Position numbers and translations under genes: made by a program. 64,000 bases of DNA from Marinobacter sp. BW6 (lineage in GTDB: Bacteria; Pseudomonadota; Gammaproteobacteria; Pseudomonadales; Oleiphilaceae). Numbering within the stretch: the stretch's first letter is position 1; each line of letters opens with the position of its first letter. The notes below the pieces were generated by a model that saw only the letters and a list, made by a program, of their open reading frames with translations, had not been told where the DNA came from and ran no database searches. Positions 35,897 through 44,807 of the stretch are shown here, piece by piece. The stretch is taken from assembly GCF_008107725.1 (NCBI RefSeq), contig NZ_VIRN01000068.1, positions 289,200 to 353,199 of the forward strand, read 5' to 3'.

Positions 35897-38755
35897 TTGA
35901 CCGCCCACGTTGCCCCGATTTCCCTCGACTTTGAGGAGGGAATAGATCGAAAGACCCTTCGTCGTCTGAGGGACCGGTTTCTATTGGTCAATCAGCAGCG
36001 CTGGAACCGTGCCCATTCGGCCTTGTCCTATCGCCAGCAGATGGTGCTGGAAATTCTGCCTCTGGTTTTTCATCTCAACCATCCGGCATTGCCTGGTTAC
36101 CTGGACAGCGATTGCCCCTATGGCCTGAGTAATTACATTCCGTCACCGGAGACGATCAACGCGGCACGTCGGCTGGCCCGAACTTTCTCACTCAAAGATG
36201 AGGGCAAGCGCAAGCCGGATCTGGATGCTATGTTCCTGATGGGCAGTCCCGGAACCCTGGGCCACTCGGTGGCCAGTGATCTTGATGTCTGGCTCTGCCA
36301 CCGCAGCGATTTGTCAGAGCGGGGAATCCGTTGTCTGGAACGCAAGGCCGGTAAGCTGGCCCGCTGGGCGGAATCCTTTGGTGTGGAGCTTCACGTCTTC
36401 GTCTTCTGTGCCTCGGACTGGCGGGCGGGCCGGCAGCGGGCCGAGGTAACCGGCGAGAACTGTGGCAGTGCCCAGCACTTCCTGTTGCTGGATGAGTTCT
36501 ACCGGACCAGTATCCATCTGGCCGGCGCCTGGCCCATGTGGTGGCTGGTTCCTCCAGAGCACGAGGCCAACTATGACGACTGCATGCGCAAGTTGGTGGA
36601 TTTCCGGTTTGTGCGTGCGGAGGATTACATCGATTTTGGTCCGGTTCCGGCGATTCCCGAGGCAGAATTCCTCGGTGCCGGTGTCTGGCAGCTCTACAAA
36701 GGGATTGATGCGCCCTGGAAGTCCATTCTTAAGCTGCTTCTGATTGAATGTTATGCACGGACCACCGACGAGGCCTTGTTGTCCAGTGAGTTCAAACAGG
36801 CTGTGTTCGGGGGGGAGACCGATGCCGACAGTCTCGACCCTTATGTCATGCTTTATGATCGCCTCGAAGGCTGGCTTGTTGGTCCGGAAGTGGCCTCGAG
36901 GCTGGATCTGATTCGCCGGAGCCTGTATCTGAAAGCCGGTTTGCCACTGACCCGGTCCGAGGTTTCCGGAGAGCAGTGGCGCGCCCGCCTGCTGCGTCAA
37001 CTGGTGACACGCTGGGGCTGGTCCGAGAGTACGCTGGCAGAGCTGGACGAGCGCCAGAGCTGGCGTGCAGAGGATGTCACCACCTTGCGTCGAACCATTG
37101 TCAACGAACTGACCCATGGTTACCGTTTACTGTCGAAAATGGCCAGGGAGCATGGCCAGCGGGCCGCCATCAGTGCCAACGATATCAACCTGCTGGGCCG
37201 CAAGCTCTATGCGGCGTTTCAACGCAAAGCCGGCAAGATTGAACAGATCAACCCGGGACTGGCCCCCTCGCTGGCCGAGGAAAATCTGGCGTTCCATCAT
37301 CAGTCGGAGCAGGGGGGAGACGCCGACGGCTGGCTGCTCTACCGGGATCTGGAGGATCCGGCCGATGCCTTCTGGCAGCCTGTTATTCGTCGCTCCGGCA
37401 ATCTCGCGGAACTGATGGTCTGGTGCTACTGCAATGGCCTGCTGACCCGTTCAACACGGCTGAACGTACGTTCCGGAACCAGTATTGCCTCGGTCAGCGA
37501 GTTGCGGGAAATGCTGGATGCCCTGTCCGCGTTCCTGCCATTTCCGATTGCGCCGGCCGAGCGGGAGGCATTGTCCCGGGGTGTCCGGCCCCTGAGAAAT
37601 CTGCTGCTGGTGAATGTGGGTGTCGATCCCCAGGCGCATCTCACGGAAAAGGGGCTTCACAAGCTCAGTTCCCGACATGATTCGCTGGGCTTCAGTGGTG
37701 GTCGAGAGAATCTGGTCATCAGTATTGACCAGATTACCTTCAACAGTTGGCACGAGGTGAGCCTTCAGCACTACGCCGCTGGCGATACCCTTATCCAGTG
37801 CCTGAAGAATGTCCTCGCCTCGGTGGCAGCAAACCCTGACGAATTGCCCGGCGTTCAGGTGCACTGCCACAACCGGGGCCATGGCTCGGCCATTGCCCGC
37901 CGGGTTCAGGAGCTGTTTGCCGATGTGCTTCGACCCTTCTTTGCCGGCGCTACTGGCCCGCATCCGCTGCGCTATGTAATCGAGATGGATCGTCGCTACT
38001 TCCTGCTCCAGTTCAACGGTCTGGAGCCGGGGTTTGTTGCCCTGGAGAGCTTCGAGGCGCTGATGGAGCATCTGGCATTGCCGCAGGAACGGTACCTTCC
38101 GGTGGTATTCGATCGCTACGCGCTGCAGGAAGAGCCGGCCTTGCGGGCGGTTTGCCTGGCCAGCGAACCGGACAACATCCAGGTGTTCTACCGTATTCTT
38201 GGCGACCGGGCCCGACTCTGGGTGGTTGACGAGCTGGGCTCGGTGTTCAGTTGGGAGCAGGCGGTGACCAGCCGCAGGCACTTGCTGGTGCCGGTACTGC
38301 GGTTTCTCGATAACCTGATTGAGCGGCGGTTGCTGCGCCATACCGATTCGGCTGGCGTTGTGGCGGACGTTCAGTGTTATGAGATTGTCCGGCGTGACGG
38401 GACCTGGCGCGCCGAGTACCGGCCGGAATCGGATTCGGGCGTACCCCTGCCCGGGTTTGAGGTGCAGGCTGTGGGCATTCACGAGGGCGACAGTCGTCTG
38501 CGCTTCGACATCTTCTGCGGTGACCAGGAATTCAGCGTCCAGGAGTATGGTGACCAATTGATTCCGGCGGTGGCCCACTACATCCGATCCCTGCGCCAGA
38601 GTGACGAGGTGTATCCGGTGTATCTGACCGACGTTCATCTGCCCCACGACCTCGACCCCCGGGTGTATCAGCAGGATATCCAGACCAGCCAGTACCTCTA
38701 TTACCGGTCTTTGCTGCAGGATTCCCTTAACCGACACCTTGCAAAGACGCGCTGA
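35897..38755 (+). CDS. cyaA: Class I adenylate cyclase
   Basis: CyaA makes cyclic AMP for the CRP/Vfr regulator. The 952-aa product has the class I catalytic motif GSPGTLGHSVASDLDVWLC, with Asp128 and Asp130 as the likely metal ligands, followed by HVFVFCASDWRAGRQ and HFLLLDEFYRTSIHLAG. The C-terminal half is the usual regulatory region. The first possible start is TTG 35897, with GGAG about 7 bases upstream. No ATG occurs until about residue 50, inside conserved sequence. A weak promoter-like pair (TTGCCA 35835-35840, CATACT 35859-35864) lies upstream. It heads the cyaA-lptM-lysA-dapF-DUF484-xerC block. Confidence 0.95.
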   Translation: MTAHVAPISLDFEEGIDRKTLRRLRDRFLLVNQQRWNRAHSALSYRQQMVLEILPLVFHLNHPALPGYLDSDCPYGLSNYIPSPETINAARRLARTFSLKDEGKRKPDLDAMFLMGSPGTLGHSVASDLDVWLCHRSDLSERGIRCLERKAGKLARWAESFGVELHVFVFCASDWRAGRQRAEVTGENCGSAQHFLLLDEFYRTSIHLAGAWPMWWLVPPEHEANYDDCMRKLVDFRFVRAEDYIDFGPVPAIPEAEFLGAGVWQLYKGIDAPWKSILKLLLIECYARTTDEALLSSEFKQAVFGGETDADSLDPYVMLYDRLEGWLVGPEVASRLDLIRRSLYLKAGLPLTRSEVSGEQWRARLLRQLVTRWGWSESTLAELDERQSWRAEDVTTLRRTIVNELTHGYRLLSKMAREHGQRAAISANDINLLGRKLYAAFQRKAGKIEQINPGLAPSLAEENLAFHHQSEQGGDADGWLLYRDLEDPADAFWQPVIRRSGNLAELMVWCYCNGLLTRSTRLNVRSGTSIASVSELREMLDALSAFLPFPIAPAEREALSRGVRPLRNLLLVNVGVDPQAHLTEKGLHKLSSRHDSLGFSGGRENLVISIDQITFNSWHEVSLQHYAAGDTLIQCLKNVLASVAANPDELPGVQVHCHNRGHGSAIARRVQELFADVLRPFFAGATGPHPLRYVIEMDRRYFLLQFNGLEPGFVALESFEALMEHLALPQERYLPVVFDRYALQEEPALRAVCLASEPDNIQVFYRILGDRARLWVVDELGSVFSWEQAVTSRRHLLVPVLRFLDNLIERRLLRHTDSAGVVADVQCYEIVRRDGTWRAEYRPESDSGVPLPGFEVQAVGIHEGDSRLRFDIFCGDQEFSVQEYGDQLIPAVAHYIRSLRQSDEVYPVYLTDVHLPHDLDPRVYQQDIQTSQYLYYRSLLQDSLNRHLAKTR

Positions 38756-38821
38756 CCTCGCGGCCCGGGGCGGGTGTCAGGTATACTGCGCCCATAGTGA
38801 ACTCAGGGGTAGGTAGCCGAT

Positions 38822-38983
38822 ATGCGAGCGTGGACTCTCCCGATCATGGTGCTGATGCTGGCTCTGTTTGTGAGCGGTTGCGGCCAGAAAGGTCCGTTGT
38901 ACCGTGACAGTCAGGCCGCTTCGACGACGTCCGGGGCGGATTCGGCCCAGGACCAGTCGGACCGAAAAGACATCCGCGACTAG
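38822..38983 (+). CDS. lptM: Small lipoprotein LptM (YifL/LppL)
   Basis: The 53-aa product has a signal peptide of about 19 residues with lipobox LFVSGC, directly followed by GQKGPLY, the hallmark of this family. In E. coli LptM (YifL) helps the lipopolysaccharide export translocon LptDE assemble with correct disulfides. The tail is Ser/Asp-rich and unstructured. It lies 66 bases after cyaA and 41 bases before lysA, the same order as in other gammaproteobacteria. A TATACT at 38782-38787 could be a -10 box for an lptM-lysA transcript. Confidence 0.93.
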   Translation: MRAWTLPIMVLMLALFVSGCGQKGPLYRDSQAASTTSGADSAQDQSDRKDIRD

Positions 38984-39024
38984 CGCGCTGGCCTTCAGGC
39001 CCCGTTAAACGAATCAGGAAACTC

Positions 39025-40275
39025 ATGGATCATTTCAACTACCGCGACGGCGAACTTTACGCCGAGGAAGTCCCTGTCTCTGCCATCGCCGATCGTTTTG
39101 GTACACCCGCCTATGTCTACTCGCGCGCGACGCTTGAGCGGCATTATCGGGCCTATGACGATGCCCTGCGGGATCACCCGCACCTGGTGTGTTATGCCGT
39201 GAAAGCCAACAGTAATCTGGCGGTGCTGAACGTGCTGGCCCGCCTCGGTGCCGGCTTCGATATTGTTTCGGCCGGTGAACTGGAGCGGGTATTGCGGGCC
39301 GGTGGCGACCCGTCCCGGGTCGTCTTCTCCGGCGTTGGCAAGCAGGAGTGGGAAATGAAGCGGGCGCTTGAGGTGGGCGTGCGCTGCTTCAATGTGGAAT
39401 CCGATACCGAGCTGGACCGGCTCAATGCGGTGGCGGGCGAGCTCGGCGTGAAGGCGCCCATCTCTCTGCGGGTGAATCCAGATGTTGACGCCGGCACCCA
39501 TCCCTACATTTCCACGGGGCTGAAAGAGAACAAGTTCGGGATCGATATTGCCGAAGCCCCGGAGGTTTATGCTCGCGCTGCTGGCATGTCGAACCTTGAG
39601 GTGAAGGGCGTGGATTGCCACATCGGCTCCCAGCTGACCAGTGTGTCCCCGTTCCTGGACGCCCTGGATCGGGTGCTGGCCTTGATTGACACCCTGGCAG
39701 GCGAGGGGATTCACATTCACCACCTGGATATGGGAGGTGGTCTGGGTGTTACCTACAACCAGGAACAGCCGCCGCAGCCGTCGGATTATGTGAAGGCACT
39801 GGCCGAACGGCTGGGTGACCGGAAGCTGGAGCTGATCCTTGAACCAGGCCGTTCCATTGCCGCCAATGCCGGGATCCTGGTGACCAGGGTCGAGTTCCTG
39901 AAGTGCACCGAGCACCGGAACTTTGCCATCATTGATGCTGCCATGAACGATCTGATCCGTCCGGCCCTGTATAGCGCCTGGCAGGCGATTATTCCGGTCA
40001 CGCCACACCAGGAAGGCGAGGAAAAATCCTGGGATCTGGTCGGTCCGGTGTGTGAAACCGGCGACTTCCTGGGTAAGGACCGTCATCTTCGCCTGCAGGC
40101 TGGCGATTTGCTGGCAGTTCGCTCTGCCGGCGCCTACGGCTTTGTCATGAGTTCTAATTACAACACTCGGAATCGGCCGCCGGAACTGATGGTCGATGGT
40201 GACCAGGTGCATGTGGTTCGTCGCCGTGAAACTCTCGAAGACCAGCTCGCACCCGAGAGCTGCCTTCCGGAATGA
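39025..40275 (+). CDS. lysA: Diaminopimelate decarboxylase
   Basis: LysA makes lysine by decarboxylating meso-diaminopimelate with pyridoxal phosphate. The 416-aa product has the cofactor lysine Lys60 in [20 protein letters not shown]-type sequence ([13 protein letters not shown]), the HIGSQLT motif, the Gly-rich [23 protein letters not shown], and the active-site [17 protein letters not shown] lies 4 bases before the ATG. Its stop overlaps an ATGA that could start dapF. Confidence 0.96.
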   Translation: MDHFNYRDGELYAEEVPVSAIADRFGTPAYVYSRATLERHYRAYDDALRDHPHLVCYAVKANSNLAVLNVLARLGAGFDIVSAGELERVLRAGGDPSRVVFSGVGKQEWEMKRALEVGVRCFNVESDTELDRLNAVAGELGVKAPISLRVNPDVDAGTHPYISTGLKENKFGIDIAEAPEVYARAAGMSNLEVKGVDCHIGSQLTSVSPFLDALDRVLALIDTLAGEGIHIHHLDMGGGLGVTYNQEQPPQPSDYVKALAERLGDRKLELILEPGRSIAANAGILVTRVEFLKCTEHRNFAIIDAAMNDLIRPALYSAWQAIIPVTPHQEGEEKSWDLVGPVCETGDFLGKDRHLRLQAGDLLAVRSAGAYGFVMSSNYNTRNRPPELMVDGDQVHVVRRRETLEDQLAPESCLPE

Positions 40276-40319
40276 GCGGGGGCGAGGAGATGACACAGCA
40301 ACGCCGGAGTCAGGGTCCC

Positions 40320-41204
40320 ATGCTTCGATTTACCAAGATGCACGGGCTGGGTAACGATTTCATGGTGGTGGATGCCATCAGCCAGCCGTTCCGTCTGCGC
40401 CCGGACATGATCCGGGACCTGGCCAACCGGAACTTCGGGATTGGCTTCGACCAGCTTCTGGTGGTAGAGCCGCCCGGGCTGCCGGATGTCGATTTCCGCT
40501 ACCGCATCTTCAATGCGGATGGCTCCGAGGTGGAGCAGTGCGGCAATGGTGCTCGCTGTTTCGCCCGGTTTGTCCGTGACCAGCGTCTGACCAATAAAAA
40601 GGTGATCCGGGTTCAAACTGCGAAGGGTGTCATCGAGCTTCGTGTTGGTCGAGAAGGTATGGTCATGGTCAACATGGGCGTGCCCGAGTTCAACCCGCCG
40701 GCCATTCCCTTTGCCGCCGACCGCCGCAAGGATGTTTACACAGTGGATGTCGATGGCCAGACAGCGGAGCTGAGCGCTTTGTCCATGGGCAATCCCCATG
40801 GTGTGTTACTGGTAGAGGACGTGGACCAGGCGCCTGTGCAAACGCTGGGGCCCAAGCTGGAGCGGCATCCCCGATTCCCGGCCCGGGCCAATATCGGGTT
40901 TTTGCAGATCCTGGATCGCACCCATGTTCGTCTCCGGGTGTTTGAGCGGGGCTCCGGCGAGACCCTGGCTTGCGGCAGTGGCGCCTGTGCCGCAGTTGTA
41001 GCCGGCTGTTTGCGAGGCCTCTTGGATGCCCGCGTGGAAGTGGAGTTGAGGGGGGGCAAGCTCGTCATCGAATGGCAGGGTGAAGGCACCCCTGTTATGA
41101 TGGAAGGGCCTGCAACCAGCGTATTTGAGGGGCAGTTAAGGCTGCCGGGTGATTCTGGTGGTCGCCGCCGCAGGAGCGGACGCCCCCATAAACAACGAGC
41201 CTGA
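40320..41204 (+). CDS. dapF: Diaminopimelate epimerase
   Basis: DapF interconverts LL- and meso-diaminopimelate, feeding both lysine and peptidoglycan. The product is about 294 aa from ATG 40320, where the family consensus [16 protein letters not shown] begins. The two catalytic cysteines are Cys74 ([10 protein letters not shown]) and Cys218 (ACGSGACAA). A C-terminal Arg/Gly-rich tail of about 20 residues is extra. ATG codons at 40272 (overlapping the lysA stop) and 40290 (preceded by GAGG) could give a longer N-terminus; these 16 or so residues are not conserved. DUF484 follows 16 bases on. Confidence 0.94.
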   Translation: MLRFTKMHGLGNDFMVVDAISQPFRLRPDMIRDLANRNFGIGFDQLLVVEPPGLPDVDFRYRIFNADGSEVEQCGNGARCFARFVRDQRLTNKKVIRVQTAKGVIELRVGREGMVMVNMGVPEFNPPAIPFAADRRKDVYTVDVDGQTAELSALSMGNPHGVLLVEDVDQAPVQTLGPKLERHPRFPARANIGFLQILDRTHVRLRVFERGSGETLACGSGACAAVVAGCLRGLLDARVEVELRGGKLVIEWQGEGTPVMMEGPATSVFEGQLRLPGDSGGRRRRSGRPHKQRA

Positions 41205-41220
41205 CAGCCAGGAGTAATCC

Positions 41221-41967
41221 ATGACAGAACAAACGGCCCGCCAGAAGGCCGGTGATCTCACCCGGGAAGAGGTGGCGGACTACCTGCGAGCCAACCCCGA
41301 TTTCTTTGTCGACCAGGACGAACTGCTGCGCAGTCTCACCCTGCCTCACGACAGTGGCCGGGCTATTTCCCTGGTGGAACGCCAGGTACACCTTTTTCGG
41401 GAGCAGCGGGACACCCTGCGCAGAGAGCTGGTGGAGCTGGTGTCCATTGCCCGTCACAACGACCGGTTGTTCGAGAAGAGCAAGCGTCTGTTGATGCAGG
41501 TGATTGAAGCCCGGACGCTCAACGATATGGCTGCGGCCATTGATGACAGCATCCGTGGTGATTTCGGCCTCGACGCGGCTTCCGTACTCTTGTTTACCGA
41601 TGTCGAGCTGCCCGAGGCCTCCCAGGGCGCGTTGCATGTGGTGAGTCCATCTATGGCTCGTGAGCGGCTCGGTAGCCTGCTGGAAGGTGAGAGGGCCGTG
41701 TGCGGCCAGTTCCGGGAGAGCGAACGTGAGTTTCTATTCCCGGACCGTGAAGAGCCGATTGCCTCTGTGGCTCTGGTGCCGCTAAGGCATGATGAGCTGG
41801 TGGGCGTGTTTGCGGTCGGCAGTTGCCAGGCAGGCTATTTTGATCAGAGCATGGGTTCGCTGTTCCTGAGCTACATCAGCGATACCCTCAGCCGCCTGCT
41901 GCCGCCCATGGTGCAGCGCCATACTGCAGCTGCTCCGGTCACCGATATGGCAACGGAGTCCCGCTAA
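41221..41967 (+). CDS. DUF484 family protein
   Basis: The 248-aa product has an N-terminal motif typical of DUF484 (VADYLRANPDFFVDQDELL, then LPHDSGRAISLVERQVHLFR). A coiled-coil linker follows, and then a GAF-like domain (about 95-230, with SVLLFTDVEL and VALVPLRHDELVGVFAVGS). No activity is known for the family. It is consistently found between dapF and xerC, as here, with xerC starting one base after its stop. A regulatory or sensory role is inferred from the GAF fold only. Confidence 0.9.
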   Translation: MTEQTARQKAGDLTREEVADYLRANPDFFVDQDELLRSLTLPHDSGRAISLVERQVHLFREQRDTLRRELVELVSIARHNDRLFEKSKRLLMQVIEARTLNDMAAAIDDSIRGDFGLDAASVLLFTDVELPEASQGALHVVSPSMARERLGSLLEGERAVCGQFRESEREFLFPDREEPIASVALVPLRHDELVGVFAVGSCQAGYFDQSMGSLFLSYISDTLSRLLPPMVQRHTAAAPVTDMATESR

Positions 41968-41968
41968 G

Positions 41969-42928
41969 GTGTCAGAGGCTCCGGAGAGTCCGGCGGTGCC
42001 CCATGAGCTTTCCGGGCCGCTGACGGATTTTATCCGGCACCTGGCCTCCGAAAAGCGCCATTCTCCAAGAACCTGCGACAGCTACCAGCGCGACTTGCTG
42101 CGTCTGGCGGGCTGGTTGAGCCAGGGTGGCTTTACCAGCTGGCAGCGGGCGACCAATCATGACCTTCGCCGCTACGTGGCGACGCTCAGCCGGGAGGGCC
42201 TTTCAGGGCGAAGCATTGCCCGGCATCTCTCCGCGACCCGTCGTTTTTATCAGTTCCTGCTCAGGGAAAAGCTGGCCTCCGATAATCCGGCGCTGGATAT
42301 CCGTGCCCCCAAGAGTGGGCGTCGTCTGCCCCGAGTGGCGGACGTGGATCAGCTGAATCATCTGCTGGATGGCCAGCCGGATGAGCCACTGGAAGTCCGC
42401 GATCTGTGCATGTTCGAGCTGATGTACTCCTCCGGACTGCGGTTGGCGGAGTTGGCGAGTCTGGATCTGGATACCGTCGATCTGCGTGGCGGTGAAGTCC
42501 GCGTGTTGGGGAAGGGCGGCAAGGAACGGTTGCTGCCGGTAGGCCGAAAAGCGATCGCGGCCATTCAGGCGTGGCTGCCATGCAGGGCGGCGCTGGCCAA
42601 TGACGGTGAAACGGCGCTGTTTGTCAGCCAGAGGGGCGAGCGACTCAGCCACCGCAGTATCCAGGCCCGCCTCAGCCGCTGGGGAATCAGCCGCGGTGCC
42701 GACCAGAAACTCCATCCACACCTGCTGCGTCACTCTTTTGCCAGTCACATGCTTGAATCCAGTGGTGACCTGAGAGCCGTACAAGAGCTACTGGGGCACG
42801 CCGACATCGCCACAACCCAGGTCTATACTCATCTTGATTTTCAACATTTGGCACGGGTTTATGATCAGAGTCACCCCAGAGCACGTCGTGATAAGTATCA
42901 TGGTAAGACCAGTGGCGAGCGTTCCTGA
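41969..42928 (+). CDS. xerC: Tyrosine recombinase XerC
   Basis: XerC with XerD resolves chromosome dimers at dif during division. The 319-aa product has an N-terminal SAM-like core-binding domain (LTDFIRHLASEKRHSPRTC) and a catalytic domain. The active residues are Arg in YSSGLRLAELASLD, Lys in GKGGKERLLPV, His-x-x-Arg in HPHLLRHSFASHML, His in LLGHADIATT, and Tyr in TQVYTHLD. The start is GTG 41969, immediately after the DUF484 stop. Its context rules out an integrase from a mobile element. Confidence 0.95.
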   Translation: MSEAPESPAVPHELSGPLTDFIRHLASEKRHSPRTCDSYQRDLLRLAGWLSQGGFTSWQRATNHDLRRYVATLSREGLSGRSIARHLSATRRFYQFLLREKLASDNPALDIRAPKSGRRLPRVADVDQLNHLLDGQPDEPLEVRDLCMFELMYSSGLRLAELASLDLDTVDLRGGEVRVLGKGGKERLLPVGRKAIAAIQAWLPCRAALANDGETALFVSQRGERLSHRSIQARLSRWGISRGADQKLHPHLLRHSFASHMLESSGDLRAVQELLGHADIATTQVYTHLDFQHLARVYDQSHPRARRDKYHGKTSGERS

Positions 42929-42996
42929 GACCGGCAGCGGGCGGGACGAGCTTTTTCAAACATCAACAGAACAGTAAGGATAGGCGGGAGCGCTTC

Positions 42997-44484
42997 ATGG
43001 CATCGGATCAGTCCTGGAAGGAAAAGTACCTTCAGGAACTCGAGTCTGCAGATAACCGGGAAAAGCAGTGGAAGGCGGAACGGAACACCCTCGAGCGTAT
43101 GCTGGTGCGTACCAGTCTTGCATCCGAAGGCCAGACACCGGAACTGGACCGTCTGCTGGAGCGAATTCGCAAGGACCTGCGGAAAAACCGGGTGGACGTG
43201 GACGCCTGGAAGGAATTGCAGGACCAGATTGATCGCCAGGTTGCCCTTCTTGATGAACGCGAGTCCGCCAACGACAAGAAACCTTCCTTTTTCTCTCGAA
43301 AATCGCGGGAACCAGAACCCCAGCAACAGCAGCAACAGGCGAGTCCAGAAACTCCGCCCGAGAGCACCGCCCCCCCAGAGTCCGCACCGGGTAATGAGCA
43401 GGACATCGAAGACAATGCTCAGCGATTGCGTATTGCTCGCCGGGTTGGGCAGCTGTTAGGCCAGATGCTTGCCCAGGTCTCTCTAGAGCCCGCGGCGGAG
43501 GCACGGGCGCGGGCACTGCAGCAATCCCTGCTTGCCAGTAACGACTGGGACGAATTGCGGGAAGGGCTGAACCATGTCGCCGAACTGGTAATAGCCGCGG
43601 TAACCCGGAGCAAGCGGGAATTCGAGGCCTTCCTCAAGCGTCTGGATGAACGTCTGGAGCTACTGAGGGAACACTTCTCGGCTCAGTCTTCGGCTCAGTC
43701 CGGTCGGCTGGATGCCTCCGAACATCTTGACCGGGAAATCCGTGAGGAGATTGAGCGGGTGGGGCAGCGATTGCAGGAGAGCGATAACCTTCAGGATCTC
43801 AAGCAGTCGGTCAGTCGTCACCTTGCGTCCATCGGTCAGGCCGTTGGCCGCTTCCGGAGCCAGGAATCGGAGCGGGAGCGGGCGCTTTCGGAGCAGCTTG
43901 AGGCGATGCAGGAGAAAGTGGCGGCCATGGAGACTCATTCCGAGCAGATGCAGGAACAGGTCCGCAAGGAACGGCTTCGGGCCATGACCGATCTGCTCAC
44001 CGAGTTGCCCAATCGCGAAGCCTGGCAGGAGCGGCTGTCATTCGAGTACAACCGCTGGCAACGTTATAGCCACCCGCTGACCGTTGGTGTGTTGGATATC
44101 GATCTGTTCAAACGGATTAACGATAGTTACGGCCACAAGGCGGGGGACAGGGTGCTTCAGCTGGTCGCGAGGGAGTTCCGGGTACGTTTGCGCACCACCG
44201 ACTTTGTGGCCCGGTTCGGCGGTGAGGAATTTGTGGTGCTGTTTCCGGAGACCCAGCCGGCAGATGCCCGGCAGGTGGTAGATAAATTGCGCGAGCATGT
44301 CGGCAAGCTGCCGTTCCACTTCCGCGGGGAGCCGGTCACCGTTACCTTCTCCGCTGGTCTGGCGGGCTTTGTTGCCGGCGACACCGAGGAATCGGTGTTT
44401 GACCGCGCCGACCGCGCCCTTTATCAGGCCAAGGACGCGGGCCGCGATCAGGTCATCATCAGCGAAAGCGCCACCGCTCAGTGA
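42997..44484 (+). CDS. Cytoplasmic diguanylate cyclase with long coiled-coil N-terminus
   Basis: The 495-aa product has a charged N-terminal region with predicted coiled coils (about 1-90 and 205-325). Between them are a Gln/Pro-rich linker (about 105-130, with QQQQQQ) and a helical domain (about 140-200). The C-terminal GGDEF domain has MTDLLTELPNREAW, the active motif GGEEF at 408-412, and the inhibitory I-site RTTD at 399-402. Activity with product feedback is therefore likely. GGGAG lies 6 bases before the ATG. It follows xerC by 68 bases, where pseudomonads have a HAD hydrolase (recalled). Its stop overlaps the DUF2789 stop by seven bases. Confidence 0.92.
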   Translation: MASDQSWKEKYLQELESADNREKQWKAERNTLERMLVRTSLASEGQTPELDRLLERIRKDLRKNRVDVDAWKELQDQIDRQVALLDERESANDKKPSFFSRKSREPEPQQQQQQASPETPPESTAPPESAPGNEQDIEDNAQRLRIARRVGQLLGQMLAQVSLEPAAEARARALQQSLLASNDWDELREGLNHVAELVIAAVTRSKREFEAFLKRLDERLELLREHFSAQSSAQSGRLDASEHLDREIREEIERVGQRLQESDNLQDLKQSVSRHLASIGQAVGRFRSQESERERALSEQLEAMQEKVAAMETHSEQMQEQVRKERLRAMTDLLTELPNREAWQERLSFEYNRWQRYSHPLTVGVLDIDLFKRINDSYGHKAGDRVLQLVAREFRVRLRTTDFVARFGGEEFVVLFPETQPADARQVVDKLREHVGKLPFHFRGEPVTVTFSAGLAGFVAGDTEESVFDRADRALYQAKDAGRDQVIISESATAQ

Positions 44485-44711
44485 CGCATCATTGCGTCCA
44501 GCTCGTCGATCACCTCTGCCCAGTCGCTGTCCTCCTCCAGGCCTTCTTCCAGGAAGTGGGACTGGCTTTCGGACCAGATGGGAGCATCCTGGATCGCAAC
44601 CTCGCTTGGCAGGGGCGAGTACCTGGCGACAAAATCCTCAATGCTTTTGGCGTCAGACGCCAGGCCAAGTTGCTCGAACAAAGTATTGAGGGTGTGTTTG
44701 CTGGTGTCCAT
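44478..44711 (-). CDS. DUF2789 family protein
   Basis: The 77-aa acidic product has the family pattern HTLNTLFEQLGLASDAKSI, FVARYSPLPSEVAIQDAP and LEEDSDWAEVIDELD. No function is known. The start is taken as ATG 44711 (MDTSKH), the usual family start; an ATG two codons upstream has GGGAG four bases before it and could equally be used. It converges with the diguanylate cyclase, with a seven-base overlap of the 3' ends. Confidence 0.83.
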   Translation of the reverse strand: MDTSKHTLNTLFEQLGLASDAKSIEDFVARYSPLPSEVAIQDAPIWSESQSHFLEEGLEEDSDWAEVIDELDAMMRH

Positions 44712-44807
44712 GGGCATTCGTCTCCCGTTGGCCGTTTGCCTGAATGAAATCAAAGGCGTTTGCAGGTATTGTTCCCTGAAATGTAGCGGAACCCTTGAGG
44801 ATATCCA

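Noticed and set aside
37451..38737. Long open frame of 428 codons opposite cyaA (minus strand)
   Set aside because: It lies wholly within the class I adenylate cyclase gene. Its composition and lack of family motifs fit a shadow of the real frame in GC-rich DNA.
38995..40296. 433-codon open frame opposite lysA (minus strand)
   Set aside because: lysA on the plus strand has clear catalytic motifs across this span; the opposite frame shows none.
43319..43340. CAG/CAA repeat in the diguanylate cyclase, possible microsatellite
   Set aside because: It encodes a short Gln run in an interdomain linker; nothing suggests phase variation, because unit changes would keep the frame.
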